DNA from: a virus
DNA length: 24,580 bases
Direction: 5' to 3' (one strand)
IMG/VR virus record: IMGVR_UViG_3300008120_006614
Span: 1-24,580 of that record
The notes beneath the pieces were generated by a model. That model made no database searches and was not told where the DNA came from. It saw only the letters and a list, made by a program, of their open reading frames with translations. The position numbers and the translations under genes were made by a program. Within the stretch, counting starts at the first letter, position 1. Every line of letters begins with the position of its first letter. Below, in pieces: positions 5,966-12,494 of the stretch.

Positions 5966-6169
5966 ATGTCTCTTATTTCCCAACGCGATAGAGAAGTTAC
6001 TATAACTGTCTTTAATCATTATGTTAATTTTCTTTCAAGTGAAATCGAATTCTTTGAAAGGGAAAAAATGTTTGATGATACTGACTACCTAAACTATAAG
6101 TCAGAAATCACAGAAGTTTATGCACTTCTTAATTGGGTAAAACTGGAATATTTCAAGAATGAAAATTAA
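5966..6169 (+). CDS. 67-aa acidic helical protein of unknown function
   Basis: The protein is short, soluble and predicted helical, rich in Glu, Tyr and Phe (FEREKMFDDTDYLNYKSEITEV). It has no motif I recognise. The start is well supported: AGGAG at 5957-5961 lies just upstream of the ATG, one of the few clear ribosome-binding sites in the window, behind the promoter at 5915-5944. The 3' end overlaps the next gene by 11 bases, indicating a short operon that runs into tRNA-Val. Confidence 0.7.
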   Translation: MSLISQRDREVTITVFNHYVNFLSSEIEFFEREKMFDDTDYLNYKSEITEVYALLNWVKLEYFKNEN

Positions 6170-6323
6170 TCTTTGGTATTGTAATGAAATGAATCAGTGG
6201 CGTTGGACCCTAACTGAAGATCATCGCCCAATCATTAAACAAGAATCGGGTCAAAGAGAAAATCTACGAGATGCTATGAATGACGTAGCAAATACGGTAG
6301 AATATATGATGAGTCAATATTGA
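6159..6323 (+). CDS. 54-aa small phage protein of unknown function
   Basis: The ORF starts at an ATG inside the previous gene and encodes a Trp-rich N-terminus (MKINLWYCNEMNQWRWTLTED) followed by a helical segment (REDNLRD-like, then DVANTVEYMMSQY). It looks like a compact single-domain protein. It ends 7 bases before tRNA-Val. I do not recognise a family; the overlap, codon pattern and lack of any competing ORF support it being a gene. Confidence 0.6.
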   Translation: MKINLWYCNEMNQWRWTLTEDHRPIIKQESGQRENLRDAMNDVANTVEYMMSQY

Positions 6324-6330
6324 CTTTATT

Positions 6331-6402
6331 GGGCGATTGGCGCAGCGGTAGCGCAGCTGCTTTACACGCAGACGGTCATTGGTTCGAATCCGATATTGCC
6401 CA
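6331..6402 (+). tRNA. tRNA-Val (anticodon TAC)
   Basis: Acceptor GGGCGAT/ATTGCCC (one G-T wobble, discriminator A6402), D stem GCGC/GCGC, anticodon TAC at 6363-6365, T arm ATTGG-TTCGAAT-CCGAT. The anticodon stem GCTGC/GCAGA has a G-A mismatch at its outer pair. No CCA is encoded. Confidence 0.92.
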
Positions 6403-6404
6403 CT

Positions 6405-6412
6405 TATAAATA
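6405..6412 (+). promoter_or_regulatory. T4-type late promoter before the Dps-like gene
   Basis: TATAAATA matches the T4 late promoter consensus exactly and lies 22 bases before the ATG at 6434. A small hairpin (TACTTC with GAAGTA) follows it. Confidence 0.65.
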
Positions 6413-6433
6413 CTTCAAAAAAACAGAAGTATA

Positions 6434-6871
6434 ATGGAAAAACTTTATAAATCACTCTCTGATACCCAAGCAAGTCTTTTTCTTCTGTTTCAAAAGACTT
6501 GGGTTTACCATTGGCATGTTGTAGGACCTGATTTTAAGCAGATTCACGATTTGTTTGGTGGGCAGTATACTGCTATTCAAGAAGAGGTTGATAGAATTTC
6601 TGAGCATATGCGATTTCTTCGTATTAAGCCAATTAGTTCTTTATCTAGAGTTGTAGAAGTATCTGGAGTTTCGGAAGCAAAATCTAATATTTCTGAAATG
6701 GAAATGATTAGTGATCTTCTTGAAGATCATAAAAAGATTGTTGAAATGCTTTCTTCTGCCGCAGTAGAAGCAGAAAACCAAAAGTCAAGAGGTACTATTA
6801 ATCTTCTTGATGATTTAAATGAAGCACATGGTAAATTTATTTGGATGCTTCGCTCATTTACTGAAAAATAA
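6434..6871 (+). CDS. Dps-like ferritin-fold protein
   Basis: Dps proteins oxidise and store iron and can protect DNA from peroxide damage. The 145-residue protein shows the family core YHWHVVGPDFKQIHDLF followed by EEVDRISEHMR. The ferroxidase ligands His26, His38, Asp53 and Glu57 are present with exactly the spacing of E. coli Dps (His51, His63, Asp78, Glu82). It is somewhat short for Dps (about 160-170 residues) and has no basic N-terminal tail, so DNA binding is uncertain. The late promoter upstream suggests late expression, perhaps to protect newly made DNA or hold iron during photo-oxidative stress. The zinc-ribbon gene follows 15 bases later. Confidence 0.8.
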   Translation: MEKLYKSLSDTQASLFLLFQKTWVYHWHVVGPDFKQIHDLFGGQYTAIQEEVDRISEHMRFLRIKPISSLSRVVEVSGVSEAKSNISEMEMISDLLEDHKKIVEMLSSAAVEAENQKSRGTINLLDDLNEAHGKFIWMLRSFTEK

Positions 6872-6886
6872 TTATCTTATAATACA

Positions 6887-7126
6887 ATGGAAAATTTAAG
6901 AATCAGATGCCGCTCCTGTGGCAAAGAGTTAGAGGGGCATCCTACTAAAACTGTTTGCTGTGGTTGTCCAAATATGGCAACTATTCGTGGAGATAAGATT
7001 TCGGCACTTGACTTATCTAAGGTTGTTATGCTAAACTCTTATCATAACAAATCAAAATCTGGTGTTCTCTCAAACGAAGACCTTGCTTTTGGTCGAGGAC
7101 ACCGCCTTGAAAGCGGCTGGGTTTAA
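6887..7126 (+). CDS. small zinc-ribbon protein with its 3' end fused into a tRNA remnant
   Basis: Residues 1-68 form a small Cys-rich protein: CRSCGKELEGHP, then VCCGCPNM and TIRGDKISALDLSKVVMLNS, consistent with a zinc ribbon. I believe similar proteins occur in other cyanophages. From about residue 69 the frame reads through bases that are clearly the inside of tRNA-Ser (7091 onward) and stops at 7126. The last 11 residues are therefore unlikely to be original. The simplest reading is that the true C-terminus and the first part of tRNA-Ser are missing together. Function unknown. Confidence 0.6.
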   Translation: MENLRIRCRSCGKELEGHPTKTVCCGCPNMATIRGDKISALDLSKVVMLNSYHNKSKSGVLSNEDLAFGRGHRLESGWV

Positions 7127-7158
7127 AAGCTTCGCAGGTTCGATTCCTGTTCTCTCCG
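7091..7158 (+). tRNA. truncated tRNA-Ser (anticodon TGA), 5' end missing
   Basis: The 3' three quarters of a type II tRNA is excellent: anticodon stem CCGC/GCGG with TGA at 7108-7110, a long serine-type variable arm, T arm GCAGG-TTCGATT-CCTGT, acceptor strand TCTCTCC and discriminator G7158. The matching 5' acceptor GGAGAGA and the first half of the D arm are absent upstream, where the zinc-ribbon coding sequence runs instead. As it stands it cannot form a mature tRNA. Confidence 0.8.
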
Positions 7159-7178
7159 TTACAAATATTACAAAATTT

Positions 7179-7201
7179 TAGATTTTTTTAATCTATATTT
7201 T
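7179..7201 (+). terminator. weak AT-rich hairpin followed by T run
   Basis: TAGATT 7179-7184 pairs with AATCTA 7190-7195 around five T, followed by a T-rich tail. It is a weak stem but well placed between tRNA-Ser and the next promoter. Confidence 0.4.
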
Positions 7202-7216
7202 TGTATCAACACAAAC

Positions 7217-7245
7217 TTGACAGGGTGGAAATACTCACTAGCATA
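7217..7245 (+). promoter_or_regulatory. sigma70-type promoter with weaker -10 before the small-gene operon
   Basis: TTGACA (7217-7222) is followed after 16 bases by TAGCAT (7239-7244). The -10 is poor, but the position fits the operon that starts at 7271. A short palindrome, ACTAG 7237-7241 with CTAGT 7247-7251, covers the -10. Confidence 0.5.
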
Positions 7246-7270
7246 ACTAGTAGTATTCAACTTTAACCCT

Positions 7271-7420
7271 ATGGATCAGCGCACCTACGAGAATTGGGTG
7301 AAGATCAAGGAGACTTTTGAAGCCTCTGGGAACACCGATAATATGTTCTATAAGAGAGCAGTTGAAATAACCAAAACCCGAAAAGATCCCCTTGCAAAGT
7401 TTCTTGGAGATGAGAAATGA
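7271..7420 (+). CDS. 49-aa small hypothetical protein
   Basis: This short basic protein (MDQRTYENWVKIKETFEASG ending FLGDEK) looks helical and soluble. It opens a run of six small genes that overlap each other by 1 to 17 bases, which is the main reason to accept it. The stop overlaps the next start (ATGA). No family recognised; by position it is one of the small early-type genes clustered around the tRNAs. Confidence 0.6.
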   Translation: MDQRTYENWVKIKETFEASGNTDNMFYKRAVEITKTRKDPLAKFLGDEK

Positions 7421-7623
7421 TGGAACCTTTTGATGATGATTATGTAACTCGCACAGAAGTGCAGGAGATGATTGATGCTGCTATCAGAAGACACAACCGT
7501 AATGCTTCTATCATTAGTATGTGCGTCGGTTGGGTGGTTCTTGCTTTATTTGCTGAGGGACTTTTGAGACTTGTAGGTGTGATTCCACCACTACTTCCTT
7601 TTCTTAAAATTACATTAAACTAA
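7417..7623 (+). CDS. 68-aa single-pass membrane protein
   Basis: The protein has an acidic N-terminus, a short helical part (TRTEVQEMIDAAIRRHNRN) and then one hydrophobic helix (about 31-49: ASIISMCVGWVVLALFAEG) followed by a second hydrophobic end. It would sit in the host inner membrane with the N-terminus probably cytoplasmic, given the basic residues before the helix. Two ATGs are adjacent (7417 and 7420); the first overlaps the previous stop. Function unknown; small phage membrane proteins often modulate host membranes. Confidence 0.65.
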   Translation: MMEPFDDDYVTRTEVQEMIDAAIRRHNRNASIISMCVGWVVLALFAEGLLRLVGVIPPLLPFLKITLN

Positions 7624-7736
7624 TGGTATCTTTAACAGAAAAAGATTTACAAGAATTGCAAAGAATAGTTTTACAACAGAAGATAGAAGAATTATTTGAA
7701 GAACCATCTACTTATGAGGACGAAGAAGATGAGTAA
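7623..7736 (+). CDS. 37-aa acidic peptide
   Basis: The ATG overlaps the previous stop by one base (TAATG). The peptide is helical and very acidic, with a Glu/Asp-rich end (STYEDEEDE). Acceptance rests on the precise coupling on both sides and on the absence of any other gene here. Function unknown. Confidence 0.5.
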   Translation: MVSLTEKDLQELQRIVLQQKIEELFEEPSTYEDEEDE

Positions 7737-7818
7737 CACAATTTTCAAAGCAATTTGTATTTTTAGTGTCATTTCAATTTTTATAAATTGGGGACTTCAC
7801 AATGCCTATCCACAATAA
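7729..7818 (+). CDS. 29-aa hydrophobic peptide
   Basis: The ATG lies within the end of the previous gene (8-base overlap) and the stop lies within the start of the next (17-base overlap). The product MSNTIFKAICIFSVISIFIN plus a short tail is a single transmembrane helix. It may be a real micro-protein or a chance ORF; the hydrophobic pattern and position favour the former slightly. Confidence 0.4.
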   Translation: MSNTIFKAICIFSVISIFINWGLHNAYPQ

Positions 7819-7999
7819 AAAGTATCAGTTTGCTATGTCCTCTTTTGTGAGGATGCACGGACATAGTGTATCCCATAACCACGATATTAAACAGTTTTGT
7901 ATAGAATGGTCTGAGTGGGGTGTAGATGCCCCTCTATCAGGTTTAAATGAAGTAGATCAATACTTCTACTATGAATATAAGAATTGGAGAGGAAGATGA
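7802..7999 (+). CDS. 65-aa small hypothetical protein, His- and aromatic-rich
   Basis: The protein is soluble and rich in His, Tyr and Trp (RMHGHSVSHNHDIKQF, then FYYEYKNWRGR). The His cluster could bind metal, but no known motif is evident. It overlaps its neighbours on both sides (17 bases before, ATGA after), consistent with a translationally coupled operon. No family recognised. Confidence 0.6.
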   Translation: MPIHNKKYQFAMSSFVRMHGHSVSHNHDIKQFCIEWSEWGVDAPLSGLNEVDQYFYYEYKNWRGR

Positions 8000-8112
8000 T
8001 TTTTCATATTGTGGAAACACTTGCAGCAAGCCCGATCTGGTTAGGACTTTGCGGAGCGGGCTTGACAATCGCTCCCATTATGGGTATAATGCTTATACAC
8101 CGAAATAAATAA
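7996..8112 (+). CDS. 38-aa membrane peptide containing a promoter in its coding sequence
   Basis: The ATG overlaps the previous stop (ATGA). The peptide MIFHIVETLAASPIWLGLCG, continuing through a Gly/Ile-rich stretch to HRNK, would cross the membrane once with a basic C-terminus. The promoter for tRNA-Pro (8062-8090) lies within its 3' half. Function unknown. Confidence 0.5.
   Translation: MIFHIVETLAASPIWLGLCGAGLTIAPIMGIMLIHRNK
8062..8090 (+). promoter_or_regulatory. full-consensus promoter before tRNA-Pro
   Basis: TTGACA (8062-8067), a 17-base spacer and TATAAT (8085-8090) inside a small ORF. Transcription would start near 8097, about 24 bases before tRNA-Pro. Confidence 0.8.
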
Positions 8113-8120
8113 CGGTACTT

Positions 8121-8192
8121 CGGAGTGTAGCGCAGAGGTAGCGCGTCTCATTTGGGATGAGAAAGTCGCAGGTTCGATCCCTGTCACTCCGA
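8121..8192 (+). tRNA. tRNA-Pro (anticodon TGG)
   Basis: Acceptor CGGAGTG/CACTCCG (discriminator A8192), D stem GCGC/GCGC, anticodon arm TCTCA-TTTGGGA-TGAGA with TGG at 8153-8155, T arm GCAGG-TTCGATC-CCTGT. All stems are complete. No CCA is encoded. Confidence 0.93.
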
Positions 8193-8194
8193 TC

Positions 8195-8212
8195 GCCAGT
8201 TTCTTCACTGGC
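8195..8212 (+). other. small hairpin immediately after tRNA-Pro
   Basis: GCCAGT 8195-8200 pairs with ACTGGC 8207-8212 around TTCTTC. There is no T run, so it may serve tRNA 3' processing or as a weak terminator. Confidence 0.4.
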
Positions 8213-8216
8213 ACAC

Positions 8217-8245
8217 TTGACTAAACACTCAACAAACCTTATAAT
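8217..8245 (+). promoter_or_regulatory. near-consensus promoter before the 8268 gene
   Basis: TTGACT (8217-8222), a 17-base spacer and TATAAT (8240-8245), 22 bases before the ATG at 8268. Confidence 0.8.
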
Positions 8246-8267
8246 ACTAAGGCAACAATTCAAAACA

Positions 8268-8480
8268 ATGTCTCTGATTCAAAAATTCAAAAAGGATGTT
8301 AGCACTCTTCGCTCTGCTGCTAACGGGGAATTCTACCTTGATGTAAAGAGTCCGAAACTTTATAAAAAGGTCCGTCGCTTTTATGAAAATGAAGGTGTCG
8401 TGTTTTCGGGAGACCCCCTTGACGACTACGAAATGCTTATGGAGTATGTCGCCAGTGATCTTGAAGTAGTTGAAGCATGA
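8268..8480 (+). CDS. 70-aa small hypothetical protein
   Basis: The protein (MSLIQKFKKDVSTLRSAANG, then SPKLYKKVRRFYENEGVVF and an acidic end) looks like a small alpha/beta soluble protein. The open frame extends upstream into tRNA-Pro, but the ATG at 8268 lies properly behind the promoter at 8217-8245. It overlaps the next gene by 4 bases (ATGA), so the two form a pair. Function unknown. Confidence 0.7.
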   Translation: MSLIQKFKKDVSTLRSAANGEFYLDVKSPKLYKKVRRFYENEGVVFSGDPLDDYEMLMEYVASDLEVVEA

Positions 8481-8728
8481 GCAAGGTTCTCCTGGAACGT
8501 GAAGGATACCGCTTTGTTGAGACAGGTATTCTTGAGATAAACGGCAAACCCGATTATCGTATGCAAAAGCAAAACTACTATACCAAACGCTGGAACGATA
8601 TCTATCTTTTTGATAACGTTCTTCAATGTTCTACCGCTATGGAAGACATTGAGTATGCTAAATGGTTGGATCCTGATAGAGTTCCTTGTTATGTAAGAGA
8701 CGATGAAGAAGACACGGATGGTCTATAA
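8477..8728 (+). CDS. 83-aa small hypothetical protein
   Basis: The protein (LLEREGYRFVETGILEING, KPDYRMQKQNYYTKRWNDIYLFDN, then a strongly acidic DDEEDTDGL tail) looks like a small beta-rich domain. It is coupled to the preceding gene by an ATGA overlap. I do not recognise a family. It precedes a small membrane protein gene by 28 bases. Confidence 0.65.
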   Translation: MSKVLLEREGYRFVETGILEINGKPDYRMQKQNYYTKRWNDIYLFDNVLQCSTAMEDIEYAKWLDPDRVPCYVRDDEEDTDGL

Positions 8729-8756
8729 CAGCACTGGTCGGTGATGAATCCCCCTT

Positions 8757-8984
8757 ATGTCTAAAACAAGTATCCTGAGATACATTGGCAACTTTCTCCT
8801 CTTACTTGGTTATCAAATCATGTTATGGGGAGATTTTAAAAACGGTTTGATCATTAAGTTTATTGGAGGACTACTCGGTATTCCTTTTGCTATCAAACTC
8901 AAACTCTGGGATGTGTTATTTCTAATCACATTCTTTGGTATTACCGAGATATCAAAGTTAACCCAACTTTTCTTGGTTTCGTAA
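8757..8984 (+). CDS. 75-aa multi-pass membrane protein
   Basis: Three hydrophobic stretches are visible: about 8-24 (RYIGNFLLLLGYQIMLW), 30-46 (GLIIKFIGGLLGIPFAI) and 50-62 (LWDVLFLITFFGI). The product is therefore probably an inner-membrane protein with two or three helices. It is the last gene before the structured region leading into the glycan cassette, and its stop codon lies inside a hairpin (8972-8991). Function unknown. Confidence 0.65.
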   Translation: MSKTSILRYIGNFLLLLGYQIMLWGDFKNGLIIKFIGGLLGIPFAIKLKLWDVLFLITFFGITEISKLTQLFLVS

Positions 8985-9128
8985 AACCAAGTGGTGGAGT
9001 CAAAATGACCCTGTTATGAGTTTCCAATCTCTCTCAAGGATTGGTGGTGCGGATGGGACTCTCTCCCGCCTGGTTTCCAATTTCCAGTTAAAGAATTGGT
9101 GGCGTGCATGAAAGACCTAGTGGGAGAG
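8972..9128 (+). promoter_or_regulatory. structured RNA with three hairpin-GGTGG modules and a possible antiterminator
   Basis: Three hairpins are each followed at once by a GGTGG. CTTGGTTT 8972-8979 pairs with AAACCAAG 8984-8991. CCAATC 9024-9029 pairs with GATTGG 9039-9044. CCAATT 9077-9082 pairs with AATTGG 9094-9099. The last two also share the lead-in TTTCCAAT. CTCTCCC 9061-9067 can pair with GGGAGAG 9122-9128, which is also the 5' arm of the terminator, so the two folds exclude each other. The wcaG RNA motif is known from cyanophages upstream of GDP-fucose and light-response genes; this could be that motif or another, and I could not test it. Confidence 0.5.
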
Positions 9129-9149
9129 TTGCATAAACTCTCCTTTTTT
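9123..9149 (+). terminator. intrinsic terminator before the glycan cassette
   Basis: GGAGAGTT 9123-9130 pairs perfectly with AACTCTCC 9136-9143 around GCATA, followed by six T. It ends the upstream small-gene transcript unless the alternative upstream pairing forms. Confidence 0.85.
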
Positions 9150-9157
9150 AGTATAAT
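9129..9157 (+). promoter_or_regulatory. promoter for the glycan cassette, overlapping the terminator
   Basis: TATAAT at 9152-9157 is an exact -10. Seventeen bases upstream is TTGCAT (9129-9134), a weak -35 that lies within the terminator hairpin. Transcription would start near 9164, 14 bases before gmd. Confidence 0.55.
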
Positions 9158-9177
9158 GATAAAAAGTATTTTCCTTT

Positions 9178-10064
9178 ATGAAGGTTGCATTAATTACTGG
9201 CATTACAGGTCAAGATGGGTCGTATCTCGCAGAATTATTACTTGAAAAAGGTTATCAAGTTCATGGCATTGTCCGACGAGCATCCCTTATTAATACTCAT
9301 CGTATTGACCACATCTATGATTCTATTAATCTCCATTACGGTGACCTTACTGATTCTACCAATCTTGTAAGAATTATTCAAAAAGTAAAACCCGATGAAA
9401 TTTATAATCTTGGTGCTCAGAGTCATGTCAAAGTATCCTTTGAAATGCCTGAATACACTGCTGATGTCGATGGTGTGGGAACTCTTCGTATTCTTGAAGC
9501 GGTGCGTCTTTTGGGGATGGAAGATCGTGTCCGTATTTATCAAGCGTCTACAAGCGAACTTTATGGTCTTGTACAAGAAACTCCTCAACGTGAAACTACT
9601 CCTTTTTATCCCCGTTCTCCTTATGGGGTAGCAAAGATCTACGGTTATTGGATTACTAAGAACTTGTTGGATTACAAGATGTTTTGGAACTTGGTAATCT
9701 AAATGCAAAACGTGATTGGGGACACGCAAAAGACTTTGTAGAAGCAATGTGGTTGATGCTTCAACAAGATGAACCAGATGACTATGTAATCGCCACAGGT
9801 GTTCAATACTCTGTGCGTGAGTTTGTAGAAGAAGCAGCACCATATTTTGGTATGAAAATTGTATGGGAAGGTGAAGGACTAGATGAAGTTGGTATTGATA
9901 AGAATACTGGTAAAACGGTTATTCGAGTCAACCCTAAATATTTTCGACCTGCTGAAGTAGAGACTTTATTAGGTGATGCCACAAAGGCAAAGGAAAAACT
10001 AGGTTGGGAACCTAAGATTTCTTTTAAACAACTTGTTGAGGATATGTGCATTTATGGACAGTGA
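9178..10064 (+). pseudogene. gmd: GDP-mannose 4,6-dehydratase, broken by a frameshifting internal gap
   Basis: GMD converts GDP-D-mannose to GDP-4-keto-6-deoxymannose, the first step to GDP-L-fucose. The 5' part (9178-9702) has the NADP site GITGQDG (8-14), STSE (124-127) and the catalytic Tyr149-x3-Lys153. The 3' part resumes in another frame near 9660 with [25 protein letters not shown] and a normal C-terminus. About 45-50 residues normally between them (the FNHESPRRGETFVTRK region) are absent. The sum is about 290 residues against 340-370 for the family. The next gene overlaps its end by 11 bases. If real, the loss would abolish activity. Confidence 0.85.
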
Positions 10065-10989
10065 TTCTAGAGTATTAGTTGCTGGTGCCAATGGAATGGT
10101 TGGATCTGCAATCGTAAGAAATCTTGAAAGTAAAGGATATACTAATATCATCAAGGGAACTCGTGATGATGTAGATTTTACCAATCAAGATGAAACGGAA
10201 AGGTACTTCTGTTCGGAAGAACCTGAATATGTTTTTGTTGCTGCTGCAAAAGTTGGTGGCATTATGGCAAACAATAATCATAAAGCAGAGTTTCTGACTG
10301 AAAACTTACAGATTCAAACCAATCTTATACAGCAGTCCTATAACTTTGGTGTGAAGAAACTACTGTTCCTTGGTTCTTCTTGCATCTATCCTAAGTTTGC
10401 AACTCAACCAATCACAGAAGATCAGTTGATGACTGGTCCTTTGGAACCAACGAATGATGCCTATGCGATTGCAAAGATCGCTGGCATTATGATGTGTCAA
10501 GCATATCGGCAACAGTATGGGTTCAATGCCATCTCTCTGATGCCTACGAATCTTTATGGTCCGAATGATAACTTTGATCTGGAAACCTCACACGTTCTTC
10601 CTGCAATGATTGCAAAGTTCCACGCTGCTTTGGATCATAGTAAGTATTGGGAAGTAAAACTCTGGGGTGATGGTTCTGCAATGCGCGAGTTTTTGCATGT
10701 TGATGATCTTGCTGAGGCGTGTTACGTTTGTATGCAAAAGTATGAAGATGCAGGACATATTAATGTTGGCACGGGTGAGGATGTTAGAATTTGGGAACTT
10801 GCAAATATTATTGCTGATGTTGTTGGTTATGATCGTGATATCAACTGGGATTTTACCAAACCAAATGGAACTCCCCGCAAGGTGATGAACGTGGATAGAA
10901 TCAAAGCACTTGGATGGGAATCAAAAATTTCTCTTCGTGAAGGTATTGAATCAACTTATCAATGGTATAAAGAAAATGCTTGCAAATGA
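10054..10989 (+). CDS. fcl: GDP-L-fucose synthase (epimerase/reductase)
   Basis: This enzyme (also called WcaG or GMER) turns GDP-4-keto-6-deoxymannose into GDP-L-fucose using NADPH. The 311-residue protein is full length. It has the nucleotide-binding GANGMVG (11-17), the SSC motif in LGSSCIYPK (108-110), catalytic Tyr137 and Lys141 in YAIAK, and [11 protein letters not shown]. The ATG at 10054 overlaps the end of gmd; an upstream TTG at 10033 would add residues before the nucleotide-binding fold. It supplies the donor for the fucosyltransferase that follows and overlaps it by 14 bases. Confidence 0.92.
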   Translation: MDSDSRVLVAGANGMVGSAIVRNLESKGYTNIIKGTRDDVDFTNQDETERYFCSEEPEYVFVAAAKVGGIMANNNHKAEFLTENLQIQTNLIQQSYNFGVKKLLFLGSSCIYPKFATQPITEDQLMTGPLEPTNDAYAIAKIAGIMMCQAYRQQYGFNAISLMPTNLYGPNDNFDLETSHVLPAMIAKFHAALDHSKYWEVKLWGDGSAMREFLHVDDLAEACYVCMQKYEDAGHINVGTGEDVRIWELANIIADVVGYDRDINWDFTKPNGTPRKVMNVDRIKALGWESKISLREGIESTYQWYKENACK

Positions 10990-11776
10990 TGATCTAGGAA
11001 ATCTGGGTAGACTTGGAAACCAGATGTTTCAATATACTGCTCTGCGTGGTCTTGCTCAAAGACATGGATATGAGTATTGTTTACCACCAAGAGCAGTCGT
11101 AGCAACCAGAGATATTAATTGTGTAAACTCAGATATTACAATGTTTGAGTGCTTCAAGATTCCGGAAGCACCAAAGTATGTTACTAATTTTCCTAAGATT
11201 ATGGAATCTGGTTTTGAGTTAGATGAAAACCTTTGGAATAACTGTCCAGATAACATTAGTCTATATGGTTATTTTCAGACTGAAAAATATTTCAAACATA
11301 TTGAAAAGCAGATACGTGAGGCATTTACATTTGCTGATGAAATTCGGGAACCAACCGAGGAAGCATTTAAATCAAACTTTGGAGATACGGAAGTTATTGC
11401 AATTCATCTTCGTAGAGGTGATTATCTAAAATATCCTCATCATCCTGTTCAGTCATTGGAATATTATGTAGAAGGTCTGACACATATGCCAACTGATATT
11501 CCCGTGATGATTTTTTCTGATGGTATTGATTGGTGTAAAGAGCAAGAATTATTCCAAGGTGATCGTTTTATTTTTGCAGAAGGTAATAGTACAGGTGTCG
11601 ATTTGTGTTTGATGTCTTTGTGCCAGTATCATATTATTGCTAATTCATCATTCTCTTGGTGGGGTGCTTGGTTGGCAAATAGTAAAAAGACAGTTTCTCC
11701 AAGTGTTTGGTTTGGTGGAGCAGATGCATCAAAGAATTTGAGTGACCTATATCTTCCTGAGTGGATTGTAATATGA
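10976..11776 (+). CDS. GT11 family alpha-1,2-fucosyltransferase
   Basis: The enzyme transfers L-fucose from GDP-fucose to a terminal sugar, usually the 2-position of galactose. The 266-residue protein has GRLGNQMFQY at 11-20 and the donor-binding HLRRGDY at 144-150, plus the C-terminal signature IIANSSFSWWGAWLA, all diagnostic of family GT11. The N-terminus is slightly unusual ([10 protein letters not shown] in place of the usual hydrophobic strand), perhaps because it overlaps the fcl coding sequence. The longer frame from 10910 lies wholly inside fcl and is rejected. Placement directly behind gmd and fcl makes a self-contained fucosylation unit. Confidence 0.9.
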   Translation: MLANDDLGNLGRLGNQMFQYTALRGLAQRHGYEYCLPPRAVVATRDINCVNSDITMFECFKIPEAPKYVTNFPKIMESGFELDENLWNNCPDNISLYGYFQTEKYFKHIEKQIREAFTFADEIREPTEEAFKSNFGDTEVIAIHLRRGDYLKYPHHPVQSLEYYVEGLTHMPTDIPVMIFSDGIDWCKEQELFQGDRFIFAEGNSTGVDLCLMSLCQYHIIANSSFSWWGAWLANSKKTVSPSVWFGGADASKNLSDLYLPEWIVI

Positions 11777-12474
11777 AGGTTGCATTATTAATTTCTGGAA
11801 GATTAAAGTGTTATCAATCTTGTCTTCTCCCTCTACTACAAAATTCTAAGTATGAGGTTGATTTATTTTGCTCTATCAATGATATTGATTCTGAATATTA
11901 TGACATTGCAAGGACAAATTTATCTACTTGGTTGAAGGGTTTATATATCAATCCATACACATTTCCAAAAAGATTTGAAGATATTTTTATAAACATCAAC
12001 ACAAATCTTTCAGAACCAAAACCATATAATCCAATGTCAATGTTTTTTAATGATAGAAATGCATTTGATATGGCGACTAAGTATGCTGATGCTAATGGGT
12101 TTGAATATGATGCTTATATTAAATATCGTTCTGATATTATAACTTCATCTCTACCAGAAATTAATATAACAGATTCTTACAAAATATTTTCTGTAATTCC
12201 TTGGTGCAATTATACTGCACCTATTGTTGTTCGTGAACCTCTTGGATATGGTAAGGATGTTCCTTGGGTTTCTGATGCTATTGTATATGGTAATAGAAAT
12301 TCTATGCTTGCATACACTGAAACTTATAATTTTTGTATGGAGATGTTGGAGTTGTTTAAAGGTAGATATCCTTGTAATTTTGAACCATCTGTGACTCAGA
12401 ATGTATATGATAAGGTTCTAAGAGTAGAATATTTTGATAAACCATATACTATCGATCCTTCCAGGCACCAATAA
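11773..12474 (+). CDS. glycosyltransferase-like protein of unknown specificity
   Basis: The 233-residue protein begins with a GT-like strand-turn (MKVALLISGRLKCYQS) and contains YDAYIKYRSDII and VSDAIVYGNRNSM, patterns seen in bacterial surface-glycan proteins of the WavE-like kind. I cannot assign a CAZy family. The ATG at 11773 overlaps the GT11 stop by four bases. Its stop codon overlaps a late-type promoter. It is probably a glycosyltransferase by context, with moderate confidence. Confidence 0.5.
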   Translation: MKVALLISGRLKCYQSCLLPLLQNSKYEVDLFCSINDIDSEYYDIARTNLSTWLKGLYINPYTFPKRFEDIFININTNLSEPKPYNPMSMFFNDRNAFDMATKYADANGFEYDAYIKYRSDIITSSLPEINITDSYKIFSVIPWCNYTAPIVVREPLGYGKDVPWVSDAIVYGNRNSMLAYTETYNFCMEMLELFKGRYPCNFEPSVTQNVYDKVLRVEYFDKPYTIDPSRHQ

Positions 12475-12477
12475 ATA
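12471..12477 (+). promoter_or_regulatory. T4-type late promoter inside the glycan cassette
   Basis: AATAAATACT, with the ATAAATA core at 12471-12477, overlaps the stop of the preceding gene and lies 18 bases before the ATG at 12495. It coincides with one of the few gaps in the cassette. Confidence 0.45.
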
Positions 12478-12494
12478 CTAAAAAAAGTTTAGGT

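Noticed and set aside
8157-8267. Upstream extension of the 8268 gene into tRNA-Pro
   Set aside because: It would begin in the tRNA anticodon loop and read through the promoter; the ATG at 8268 is well placed.
9040-9075. Minus-strand tRNA-like 3' end (a GGGA-loop-TCCC stem followed by ATCCGCACCA)
   Set aside because: There is no matching 5' acceptor, the loop is not a T-loop and no anticodon arm is present.
9238-9843. Minus-strand ORF (201 aa) opposite gmd
   Set aside because: It runs antisense through both conserved halves of gmd and across the junction; its composition is not protein-like.
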